Virus record (IMG/VR): IMGVR_UViG_3300037882_002418 | Coordinates: 1 to 37,772 of that record | From: a virus | Reading direction: 5' to 3' (one strand) | DNA: 37,772 nt | Shown here: piece by piece, positions 31,231 through 37,772 of the stretch | How the letters are laid out: each line of letters starts with the position of its first letter | Numbering within the stretch: position 1 is the stretch's first letter | Notes under the pieces: generated by a model | Seen by the model: the letters and a program-made list of their open reading frames with translations, nothing else | Databases searched by the model: none | What the model was told of the DNA's origin: nothing | Made by a program: the position numbers and the translations under genes

Positions 31231-32111
31231 TGAGTAAATTTACAACAAATCATTTTTACAATATTCTACAAGAAGTTGATGATCTTGGTGAAGAGGTTGT
31301 CAGTCGCGGGCTTAAAACACGAGAAATTTTTGGGTATAATTACAAACTTCCTCCCCGCGTTCGCTTTATGTGTTTTGACGCTCGCAAACTTAAGATGGAC
31401 TATGTGAAGCAAGAATTTTTGTGGTATCTTGTGGGCGAGCCAACAGACCATTCAATCTGCAAAGTAGCGTCTATGTGGGATGGATTAATCAATGATGACA
31501 AATCGATTAATTCAAATTACGGAGCTTATATCTTTAATCCTCACGGCGGCCACAAAGGAATAAGTAATTTTGATCGAGCAGCTCAAACTTTAAAGGACGA
31601 TCCGCAGAGTCGCAGAGCTGTAATGATGATTTTAAATTCATCGCATCTTAACTCAAAAACAAAAGACTATCCGTGCACTGTTTACATCAATTTTTTAATC
31701 CGTGAAAATCAATTGCATATTTTTGTTCGCATGCGTTCACAAGATGCGATTTTTGGTATGGGTAATGACGCTCCGTTCTTTAGTTTTGTTCATGAGCTTA
31801 TGTTCTGGACATTAAAACCTGAAATGCCAGATCTTCAACTTGGCTTTTACTACCACAGCGCAGACTCGTTTCATATCTACGAGCGCCACTATGACATGGT
31901 AAATAAAATTCTAGAAAATCCAGTTGTAACAGTAGATCATCACGACGCTTGTCCGCCAATGACTTTTATGACGCCAGTTTATATTGGAATGCTTCGTCGA
32001 GATTTGTTGTCAAAAAATCATAATTTAGACGCAGCAAGAAATGATCCTTTTGTCAAATGGTTATTGGAGCGAGAAGATCCAAACACGCTTCTCATGCCAG
32101 ACGTCAAATGA
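31227..32111 (+). CDS. ThyA-family dNMP C5-methyl/hydroxymethyltransferase, dCMP-type Asp
   Basis: 294 aa from the first of two ATGs, coupled to the kinase stop (ATGA). Catalytic Cys C150 in D-Y-P-C-T; phosphate-binding R129-R130 (S-R-R); R170-S-x-D173 (R-S-Q-D); H-S-A-D-S-F-H-I-Y-E-R-H ribose-binding segment. At the position of the Asn that selects dUMP in thymidylate synthases (8 after the RSxD Asp) this protein has D181 (G-N-D-A-P-F-F). Asp here is the known hallmark of dCMP-using members such as T4 dCMP hydroxymethylase. Substrate therefore probably dCMP; methyl versus hydroxymethyl transfer cannot be told. Confidence 0.8.
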   Translation: MMSKFTTNHFYNILQEVDDLGEEVVSRGLKTREIFGYNYKLPPRVRFMCFDARKLKMDYVKQEFLWYLVGEPTDHSICKVASMWDGLINDDKSINSNYGAYIFNPHGGHKGISNFDRAAQTLKDDPQSRRAVMMILNSSHLNSKTKDYPCTVYINFLIRENQLHIFVRMRSQDAIFGMGNDAPFFSFVHELMFWTLKPEMPDLQLGFYYHSADSFHIYERHYDMVNKILENPVVTVDHHDACPPMTFMTPVYIGMLRRDLLSKNHNLDAARNDPFVKWLLEREDPNTLLMPDVK

Positions 32112-32407
32112 TTACAGAAGATCATCTCGAAGAACTTAACGATATAATTAGGAAGACAAAAACACATGGCTGGATGCTCAACGATTTTGAAAGACTCTTT
32201 ATCCAAGACTGGGAGCAGCGACTATCAATGTCAGGAGTGTTCTGCGTCGTGTCAGACAAGCAGTCATGGGTGTTCGAAAATATCTACAGAAAACTCAGTC
32301 AGCTCGAACCGTCGCCCGAGTATCGAGGAGGTGATGCTCTCGATTGCAGGCGTTATTGCATTGAGATCGACTTGCGCAAGGCGTTCCGTCGGAGCAGTGC
32401 TTGTTGA
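32108..32407 (+). CDS. Small conserved phage protein, 3' end overlapping the deaminase
   Basis: 99 aa, ATG coupled to the ThyA stop (ATGA). H-G-W-M-L-N-D-F-E-R-L-F-I-Q-D-W, then L-S-x-x-x-x-F-C-V-V-S-D-K-Q-S-W-V-F-E-N-I-Y-R-K-L is a familiar small phage protein of unknown function. The last ~30 residues (EYRGGDALDCRRYCIEIDLR) run out of frame through deaminase coding DNA and look random, so the real ancestral end is probably near residue 70. Confidence 0.6.
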   Translation: MITEDHLEELNDIIRKTKTHGWMLNDFERLFIQDWEQRLSMSGVFCVVSDKQSWVFENIYRKLSQLEPSPEYRGGDALDCRRYCIEIDLRKAFRRSSAC

Positions 32408-32741
32408 TAAAGATAATCGCGTTTTATCAATTGGGCACAACGGACCCGCAAAAGGAATGCAGCATTGCACAGATAAACCATGCGCTGGAGCTGATTGTCC
32501 ATCTGGAACAGGACTAGATCTTTGCCAAGCAATTCACGCAGAGCAAAATGCCTTGATGTTTTGCTCAGATATTATGAAGATCGACAAATGTTTTGTGACA
32601 GTGAGCCCTTGCATTCACTGTGTTAAAATGCTTATGAACACAAGTTGCAAGACAATTATTTTTGCTAGTGAATATTCACACAATACCCAAGCGCAACAGC
32701 TTTGGGAACAAGATCCAACTCGGAAATGGGTAAAAGCATAA
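32334..32741 (+). CDS. dCMP deaminase
   Basis: 135 aa if it starts at ATG 32334. Zinc motifs H-A-E (68-70) and S-P-C-x-x-C (C93, C96), plus R-S-T-C-A-R-R-S-V-G-A-V-L-V near the start and a C-x-x-K-P-C-A-G-A-D-C-P second metal-like cluster. Family homology appears to begin a few codons earlier (R-P-S-I-E-E-V), where there is no usable start, and GAGGAGG is only 2-3 bases from the ATG or GTG. Frame extends open to 32166. Converts dCMP to dUMP; possible frameshift or fusion, see findings. Confidence 0.8.
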   Translation: MLSIAGVIALRSTCARRSVGAVLVDKDNRVLSIGHNGPAKGMQHCTDKPCAGADCPSGTGLDLCQAIHAEQNALMFCSDIMKIDKCFVTVSPCIHCVKMLMNTSCKTIIFASEYSHNTQAQQLWEQDPTRKWVKA

Positions 32742-34714
32742 TGGCTCGCTACATTAAAAATACAAACAAAAATAAAAACCAGATCCCATTGTTTGAAACT
32801 CCATCAAACTGGGTTACGCCGACAGAGCTTCCTTATGAGATATTTAATGCTCCTGTCATTGCTATTGATACGGAGACAAAAGATCCTGATCTGACAACCA
32901 AAGGCCCGTCATGGTTTCGAGGCGGCTTTGAAGTTGTTGGGATCTCGCTCGCTTGGAGCAATAAGGAGATCTATCTTCCAATTGGACATCACGGTGGCGG
33001 CAATATGGACCGCGATAATGTTATCGGTTTCCTACGTGAACTTCTGCAGAAGTTCACTGGCACGCTTGTTCTAGCCCACGCCTTCTATGATCTTGGTGCC
33101 TTAAAAATGCTTGGCATTGATATTGATTACACCCGGATAACGGTCCGTGATGTTCAGATGATTGAAGCTTTGATCGATGAACATAAAATGCGTTATAACC
33201 TTGACTCAATTGCAACGACCTATGGGCTGGCTAATAAGGACGAGCGTTTATTGCGTGAAGCCGCGGCAAATTACGGAGTCGATCCAAAATCAGAAATGTA
33301 TTTGCTCCACGCAAAATTTGTTGGAAGTTATGCGTCGCGTGATGCCTCATTGACGCTTGAAGCATATTACAAACAACTGATCCAGGTTCAATTGCAATCA
33401 CTCGAAAGAGTTATTGTTTTGGAACACGATCTTTTGCCGTTATTGCTTGAGATGCGTTGGCGCGGCGTCCGGGTCGATGTCGCAAAAGCTGAAGAACTCT
33501 ATGATCGATTTATGAAGCAAGAGCGCGAGTATGTTGCTATGATCCAAAGTTTGACTGGTCGACCAATCGACATCTGGAGCGCTGACTCTTGCGCCGTTGC
33601 TTGTGATGCAGTTGGCGTTGTTTATAAACAGACGTCAAGCGGCAAAAATTCGTTTGAAGATGAATGGTTATCAAATCACCCGCACCAAGTTCCTCAGCTT
33701 ATTTCAAAAGCCCGCAAACAATATAAAGCAGCAAATTCATTTTGTAAAGGTATGGTCCTGGATCATGCTGACAAGAACGGCTATGTCCACGCATCATTTA
33801 ATCCACTTCGATCAGATGATGGCGGAACAGTGTCTGGGCGTTTTAGTTCATCTGCTCCAAACTTACAGCAAGTCCCGGCTCGCGATCCTGAGATGAACAA
33901 CTTGATCCGCGGTTTATTTTTGCCAGAAGAAGGAGAGCTTTGGTGTGCAGCAGATTACTCGCAGCAAGAGCCGAGGCTCACGGTTCACTATGCTGTTGTG
34001 AATGGTTGTCGCAATGCTCAGGAAGCAGCAGATCAATACAATGAAAATCCAGACACTGACTATCACCAGATGGTAGCAGACTTTGCTGGGATCGGTCGAA
34101 AACCAGCCAAGACAATCAATTTAGGTTTAGCCTATGGCATGGGTGGAGCGAAGCTGGCGAGATCGCTCGGACTTCCTGTTGTGTGGAAAGAAAATAGTTA
34201 CAATGGTCGCAAATATGAAGCAGCAGGTCCTGAAGCTCAAGCAGTTCTTGACAAATATAATAACGCTGTGCCGTTTATTAAACAGCTTTCAAAGATTTAT
34301 ATGGGTCAAGCTGATGATGAAGGCTTCATCACAACATTATCAGGTCGGCGTTGTCGGTTTCCTTATTACGAGCCACGAAACGGTGGTCGAGCTCTCTTGT
34401 ATAAAGAAGCTGGTGCCCAATTTGGATTTGATAATATTAAGCGCGCTTTTACCTATTCAGCTTTGAACAGAAAAATCCAAGGCGGTTCTGCAGACATGAT
34501 TAAGATTGCGCTTCGGAATTTATATCGTGAGGGTTATATTCCAAAGGTAACAGTGCATGATGAAAATGGTTTAAGTGTCAAATCACCAACAGAAGCTCGC
34601 CACATCGCTGAGATCATGCGCGACTGCGTTCAATTAAAAGTTCCGCTGAAGGTTGACGTCGACATCGGATCTTCATGGGGAGCAGCAAAACCAATGACGG
34701 AGGACGATTTATGA
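32741..34714 (+). CDS. polA: Family A DNA polymerase with 3'-5' exonuclease
   Basis: 657 aa from the ATG coupled to the deaminase stop (TAATG). Exonuclease: D43 and E45 in I-D-T-E-T, A-H-A-F-Y-D-L-G, Y-A-S-R-D-A-S-L. Polymerase: motif A A-D-Y-S-Q-Q-E-P-R (D405), motif B R-K-P-A-K-T-I-N-L-G-L-A-Y-G, motif C V-H-D-E (D607). No 5' nuclease domain. At the position equivalent to E. coli Pol I Phe762 there is Leu461. This is the phage replicative polymerase. Confidence 0.93.
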   Translation: MARYIKNTNKNKNQIPLFETPSNWVTPTELPYEIFNAPVIAIDTETKDPDLTTKGPSWFRGGFEVVGISLAWSNKEIYLPIGHHGGGNMDRDNVIGFLRELLQKFTGTLVLAHAFYDLGALKMLGIDIDYTRITVRDVQMIEALIDEHKMRYNLDSIATTYGLANKDERLLREAAANYGVDPKSEMYLLHAKFVGSYASRDASLTLEAYYKQLIQVQLQSLERVIVLEHDLLPLLLEMRWRGVRVDVAKAEELYDRFMKQEREYVAMIQSLTGRPIDIWSADSCAVACDAVGVVYKQTSSGKNSFEDEWLSNHPHQVPQLISKARKQYKAANSFCKGMVLDHADKNGYVHASFNPLRSDDGGTVSGRFSSSAPNLQQVPARDPEMNNLIRGLFLPEEGELWCAADYSQQEPRLTVHYAVVNGCRNAQEAADQYNENPDTDYHQMVADFAGIGRKPAKTINLGLAYGMGGAKLARSLGLPVVWKENSYNGRKYEAAGPEAQAVLDKYNNAVPFIKQLSKIYMGQADDEGFITTLSGRRCRFPYYEPRNGGRALLYKEAGAQFGFDNIKRAFTYSALNRKIQGGSADMIKIALRNLYREGYIPKVTVHDENGLSVKSPTEARHIAEIMRDCVQLKVPLKVDVDIGSSWGAAKPMTEDDL

Positions 34715-34827
34715 AAAAATGGTATTTACAAGTAAATGAAAATTGCGAGCAATTTTGGGACACATATCTTCACCCTCAATGCTCTCTTATCATGACACAG
34801 GTATCTGAAAAAAAACCAAATGGCTGA
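34711..34827 (+). CDS. 38-aa small protein
   Basis: Reads MKKWYLQVNENCEQFWDTYL and ends KKPNG. The ATG overlaps the polymerase stop (ATGA) and the stop overlaps the next gene's start by 8 bases. Amphipathic, soluble. No family; supported only by tight coupling in a gap with no other gene. Confidence 0.45.
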   Translation: MKKWYLQVNENCEQFWDTYLHPQCSLIMTQVSEKKPNG

Positions 34828-35194
34828 GTCACGCGCATATAAAAAACTTAAGCGCGCATTTCCAAAAGCGCACTGGCAAAGATTTGAGTCATGGACCGGA
34901 ATTGGTGTCTTTGACTCAAATGCTTGTTATAATGGTCGCGAGATTTGGATCGAGTTTAAAGAAGTTATTCCACCAAAACATTTGAATGATGCTTGGATTG
35001 TAAAACCTAAAGTGCGGGCAAGTCAGATTGCATGGCAAGCTTTAAAAGAAAAAGCAGGCGGCATTACTTATGTTGCTGTTATGGTTGGACCCGCAATGTA
35101 CGTTATTGATGGTCAATATATATCACAGCTGCGTGACGGAATGACATTAAAAGCGATTAAAGGTTTAAATATTTCATTGGAGAAATTACTATGA
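34820..35194 (+). CDS. VRR-NUC-like nuclease
   Basis: 124 aa. W-Q-R-F-E-S-W-T-G-I-G-V-F-D (D32), then W-I-E-F-K (E45, K47) and later a Q-I-A-W-Q-A-L motif: the PD-(D/E)xK layout of VRR-NUC/resolvase-like small nucleases. The usual G-x-P-D is here G-V-F-D. Directly coupled to the SNF2 helicase (4-base overlap), a pairing seen in many phages. Likely cuts branched or replication DNA. Confidence 0.7.
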   Translation: MAESRAYKKLKRAFPKAHWQRFESWTGIGVFDSNACYNGREIWIEFKEVIPPKHLNDAWIVKPKVRASQIAWQALKEKAGGITYVAVMVGPAMYVIDGQYISQLRDGMTLKAIKGLNISLEKLL

Positions 35195-36648
35195 ACGATC
35201 TACAAATTTTTAAAACAGAACCATATAAGCATCAGCTTGAAGCTTTACTTGCTTCAAGAGACAAACGCAACTATGCTCTGCTAATGGAGATGGGAACAGG
35301 TAAAACAAAAGTTGTCATTGATACGTGTTCTTATTTATTTGGCCTTGGCAGGATCAACGCTTTGTTGGTTGTGGCGCCAAAATCGATCTGCGCTAACTGG
35401 GCTCGCAAAGAGATCAAGGTTCACTTGCCACAACACATTGATCGCCGCATTGTGTTGTGGCAGGCGTCAAGCGATAAGTTTGAAAAGGAATTAGCTCATC
35501 TGTCTAAAGTCGAACCGATGAAGATGCATATTCTCATTATGAACCTCGAAGCTCTTGCCACGGACCGCGGGTATAAAGCCGCAGAGAAATTTCTCAAAGG
35601 TCACGACGTTTTATTTGCAATTGACGAGTCAACAGGAATTAAAAATCCAAACGCTGTTCGAACAAAGCGAGCAATCAAATTAGGCAATCTTGCGAGCTAT
35701 AAACGAATTATGACTGGAACACCTGTCACACAGTCACCGCTAGATGTTTACGCTCAATTTGCGTTTCTTGATCCTGATATTTTAGAAAGTAGCAGCTTTT
35801 ATGGATTTAGAAATCAATATGCTGTTTTGCGCAAACGATACGTCAACGGTAGGAAGTTTGATGAAGTTGTCGGGTATCAAAGAATTGAAGAACTCAAAGA
35901 AAAATTAAAGCCGCATAGCTTTAGAGCATTAAAGCGAGAATGTTTGGATCTGCCTGATAAGATTTATTCAACGCGATATGTTGAACCATCCGAAGCACAG
36001 CGCAAATATTATGAAGAGATCCGTGATGATGCTTTATCAATACTTAATGATGGAACGCTTGTAGCGGCTCCTTTGGTCATCACTCAGCTGCTTCGATTAC
36101 GTCAGGCCTTGTGTAATATTGCGCCGTCAGGAGATGGCCTCAGCGCTGTCACAATTGACGATAAGAACCCAAGACTTGACGCAGTGCTCGAACTCCTTGA
36201 AGAAGCCGGCGATCAAAAGGTCATCATCTGGGCAAATTTTGTGCACAACATTAAATTGCTCAATAATGGAATTGCAAAACAATTTGGCGACGAAAAAGTT
36301 GCTTATATCTCTGGCGAAGTGTCAGCGGCTAATCGCCAGGATATTGTTGAAAAATTCCAAGATCTTGATAATCCGCTTCAATATTTGGTCATGCAAACAC
36401 GGACTGGTGGATATGGACTCACTCTGACGGCAGCAACGCTTATGATCTACCATGACAATGATTGGAGTCTCGAGGTTCGCCTACAGTCAGAAGACAGAGC
36501 TCATCGTATTGGACAAAGCAAAAGTCTAACTATTGTTGATCTTGTGGCGCCAGACACAGTTGAAGAAAAAATCACAACTTCACTTCTGCAGAAGCAAGAG
36601 CTGGCCGATCGCGTTACTGGCGACAAACTTCGAGAATTGCTCGCATAG
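35191..36648 (+). CDS. SNF2-type DEAD/DEAH helicase
   Basis: 485 aa. Walker A M-G-T-G-K-T (34-39), motif Ia V-V-A-P-K-S, motif II D-E-S-T (145-148), motif III T-G-T-P-V (175-179), then helicase C: W-A-N-F-V-H-N-I, T-R-T-G-G-Y-G-L-T-L and Q-S-E-D-R-A-H-R-I-G-Q. Standard for phage SNF2-like translocases. Motif II reads DEST rather than DEAH. Last early gene, followed by the convergent terminator. Confidence 0.9.
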   Translation: MNDLQIFKTEPYKHQLEALLASRDKRNYALLMEMGTGKTKVVIDTCSYLFGLGRINALLVVAPKSICANWARKEIKVHLPQHIDRRIVLWQASSDKFEKELAHLSKVEPMKMHILIMNLEALATDRGYKAAEKFLKGHDVLFAIDESTGIKNPNAVRTKRAIKLGNLASYKRIMTGTPVTQSPLDVYAQFAFLDPDILESSSFYGFRNQYAVLRKRYVNGRKFDEVVGYQRIEELKEKLKPHSFRALKRECLDLPDKIYSTRYVEPSEAQRKYYEEIRDDALSILNDGTLVAAPLVITQLLRLRQALCNIAPSGDGLSAVTIDDKNPRLDAVLELLEEAGDQKVIIWANFVHNIKLLNNGIAKQFGDEKVAYISGEVSAANRQDIVEKFQDLDNPLQYLVMQTRTGGYGLTLTAATLMIYHDNDWSLEVRLQSEDRAHRIGQSKSLTIVDLVAPDTVEEKITTSLLQKQELADRVTGDKLRELLA

Positions 36649-36650
36649 AA

Positions 36651-36684
36651 AAACCCCTGCACTTCTTCCAAGATGCAGGGGTTT
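36651..36684. terminator. Bidirectional terminator between convergent arms
   Basis: AAACCCCTGCA (36651-36661) pairs perfectly with TGCAGGGGTTT (36674-36684) around a 12-base loop. On the minus transcript the stem is followed by UUUUU; on the plus transcript by UUUCCUUU. It separates the helicase stop (36648) from the o-spanin stop (36779). Bases 36685-36778 hold no gene. Confidence 0.88.
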
Positions 36685-36778
36685 CCTTTACACATAAAGC
36701 AAATAATTTTGAGCTATCTACCTTTTGAGAATTTATCAACTAAATCATATAACTGTAATAAAGCAAAGCAATATTTTA

Positions 36779-37042
36779 TTAACGATCTATGTCTACTTTA
36801 ATTCCTAATGCTGCGCGAGCAGCATCTCGCATCCGGCCAAAATCGTTTATCATTTGACAAAGCATTGGGACAGAAGCGCAGTGACGTGTCATTTCGTCTG
36901 CTGCTTGTTTTTGTTCGGCAAGTGTGTATTCTTTAACGGGCGGAACAATCAAACGATCTAGTTTTTCTGTAGTGCTAGAATGTTCCCGCGCGCAACCGGC
37001 GCATAGTAACACGAGCATCAATAGGAGCACGTTGTATTTCAT
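36779..37042 (-). CDS. Outer-membrane spanin lipoprotein (Rz1-like)
   Basis: 87 aa. Hydrophobic signal (about 4-14) ending L-L-C-A-G-C, with C17 as the lipidated Cys; the -3 position is Cys rather than Leu. Remainder is polar and periplasmic, with a P-P-V motif. AAAGGAAAAACAAG precedes the ATG. It begins inside the i-spanin gene (68-base overlap) in another frame, the usual Rz/Rz1 arrangement. It joins inner and outer membranes in lysis. Confidence 0.8.
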   Translation of the reverse strand: MKYNVLLLMLVLLCAGCAREHSSTTEKLDRLIVPPVKEYTLAEQKQAADEMTRHCASVPMLCQMINDFGRMRDAARAALGIKVDIDR

Positions 37043-37235
37043 CTTGTTTTTCCTTTACATCAAGTTTTTTGTCAGTATCTTCTTGAATTGATTTGTCCCA
37101 TTCAGCTTGCTTTGATGCTTCACCTGCAACAAAACCGCTGTGACGGATTGCCCAAACACCTCCTCCAATAATCAAGAAGCCTACAATGAACATTAGAACA
37201 TTTGGACTTATAATCGATTTAAACCACGTAAACAT
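36975..37235 (-). CDS. Inner-membrane spanin (Rz-like)
   Basis: 86 aa. A single N-terminal membrane span (about 13-31, LMFIVGFLIIGGGVWAI), then a charged helical periplasmic segment (QAEWDKSIQEDTDKKLDVKE). It partners the lipoprotein nested in its 3' end. It overlaps the endolysin by 28 bases. Confidence 0.78.
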   Translation of the reverse strand: MFTWFKSIISPNVLMFIVGFLIIGGGVWAIRHSGFVAGEASKQAEWDKSIQEDTDKKLDVKEKQDEIQRAPIDARVTMRRLRAGTF

Positions 37236-37696
37236 AATTGTCGCTCTCTTTCTCTACGTTTTTGAAGAATTGGTTTACCGCCTGCAAAGCGCCATTTAAG
37301 AAGTTCATTACAGGCACCAACAAAATCTCCATAGTTGGCTCGTTTGACTAAAGTTGATTTGCGCGCCGCGCCCAGTCCAACATTGTATGCCCAACTGGTT
37401 AAAGCCGCGTGAACTTCTGCAGGCATTTCGGGTTCGATCATTGAGTCAACCGCGACAGCAAAAACACCTAGTCGTGTATTAAAGAGCGCGTCGCACTCTT
37501 GCTTGGTTTTGCTGTCTCCCATTTTGACGCCTTCTGTCTCTCCATAGCAGATTGTTGGAACTCCGACGCTATCGAGATACGCAGACGTTCGTAACCCCTC
37601 TTCACGAGCAATGAACGGGGTGGCAAGTGTGAGGACTGCTGCTGTGACAAGAGATGCTTTCCTTCCTTTGGGCAATATGTTTTTTATGTTCATCAT
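37208..37696 (-). CDS. SAR endolysin (GH24 lysozyme)
   Basis: 162 aa from the ATG at 37694-37696, which overlaps the holin candidate's stop across the circle; a second ATG is next to it. An uncleaved-type signal/anchor, about residues 14-30 (ASLVTAAVLTLATPF), precedes the catalytic triad E33, D42, T48 (E-8-D-5-T spacing as in T4 lysozyme and R21). Start at GTG 37750 is unlikely. It degrades peptidoglycan after release of the anchor by the holin or membrane depolarisation. Confidence 0.88.
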   Translation of the reverse strand: MMNIKNILPKGRKASLVTAAVLTLATPFIAREEGLRTSAYLDSVGVPTICYGETEGVKMGDSKTKQECDALFNTRLGVFAVAVDSMIEPEMPAEVHAALTSWAYNVGLGAARKSTLVKRANYGDFVGACNELLKWRFAGGKPILQKRRERERQLCLRGLNRL

Positions 37697-37772
37697 GGGT
37701 GAAATAAAACTCCTACGACTTTCAATATACCAGAACCGACGACCGTGCACAGCAAAGATATAAAGGCAACAA
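37674..37772. repeat. Terminal direct repeat, copy 2 of 2
   Basis: Exact copy of bases 1-99. It joins the lysis genes into a single cassette across the contig ends. Confidence 0.95.

Noticed and set aside
32166-32333. Upstream extension of dCMP deaminase to ATG 32166
   Set aside because: The additional 56 residues translate the 99-aa gene in another frame, are Ser/Cys-rich and match nothing in the deaminase family; kept only as part of the overlap finding.
37697-37750. GTG-initiated extension of the endolysin
   Set aside because: It lies inside the holin candidate's coding sequence and lacks a ribosome site; the coupled ATG gives a proper SAR-type N-terminus.
1-37772. tRNA genes, CRISPR arrays, insertion sequences, integrase or lysogeny module
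   Set aside because: None were seen by eye in intergenic spaces or reading frames; the gaps are short and accounted for by promoters and hairpins.

Overview
The window is a near-complete genome of a short-tailed (podovirus-like) tailed phage of a Gram-negative bacterium. The first 99 bases recur exactly as the last 99, so the contig closes into a circle of 37,673 bp; the overlap looks like an assembly k-mer overlap rather than a proven physical end. Evidence for the phage type: P22-type portal, gp4-like and gp10-like tail accessory proteins, an N4 gp56-type major capsid protein, three ejection-type proteins (one with a lytic transglycosylase domain), and no tape measure, sheath or tail-tube genes. 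A SAR endolysin with an Rz/Rz1 spanin pair indicates an outer membrane. An alphaproteobacterial host is only a guess, from the DUF1515-like look of the small holin candidate. No integrase, excisionase, CI-type repressor, tRNA, CRISPR array or insertion sequence was seen.

Layout: two divergent arms leave a 0.5 kb regulatory region at about 20300-20797. The minus-strand late arm runs from 20299 down to 1 and continues across the circle from 37696 to 36779: a NusG/RfaH-like antiterminator, an Ig-like protein, TerS, TerL, portal, five small virion proteins, scaffold, capsid, decoration protein, tail accessory proteins, ejection proteins, tail fibre, then holin, endolysin and spanins. Two hairpins follow the capsid and decoration genes. 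The plus-strand early arm runs from 20798 to 36648: about fifteen small, mostly overlapping genes, a probable SSB, a primase-helicase, a lysine-rich histone-like protein, a nucleotide-metabolism block (MazG-like, dNMP kinase fused to a UDG-like domain, ThyA family, dCMP deaminase), a family A DNA polymerase, a VRR-NUC-like nuclease and an SNF2-type helicase. The arms meet at a bidirectional terminator at 36651-36684.

How it works together: the early arm is served by at least two near-duplicate sigma70-type promoters (about 21148 and 28783) that share a 25-base box and a leader motif. The intergenic region carries three copies of a 16-17 base box, many TGCACA hexamers and a long inverted repeat, and is the best candidate for operators and/or an origin. 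The late operon opens with a phage NusG/RfaH-family protein, suggesting late transcription is pushed through internal hairpins by processive antitermination.

Most interesting: the ThyA-family enzyme has Asp where thymidylate synthases have the dUMP-selecting Asn, the change known from dCMP hydroxymethylases. With its MazG-like and kinase neighbours it suggests a compact T4-like route to a modified deoxycytidine nucleotide. This is inference and needs chemistry to confirm.
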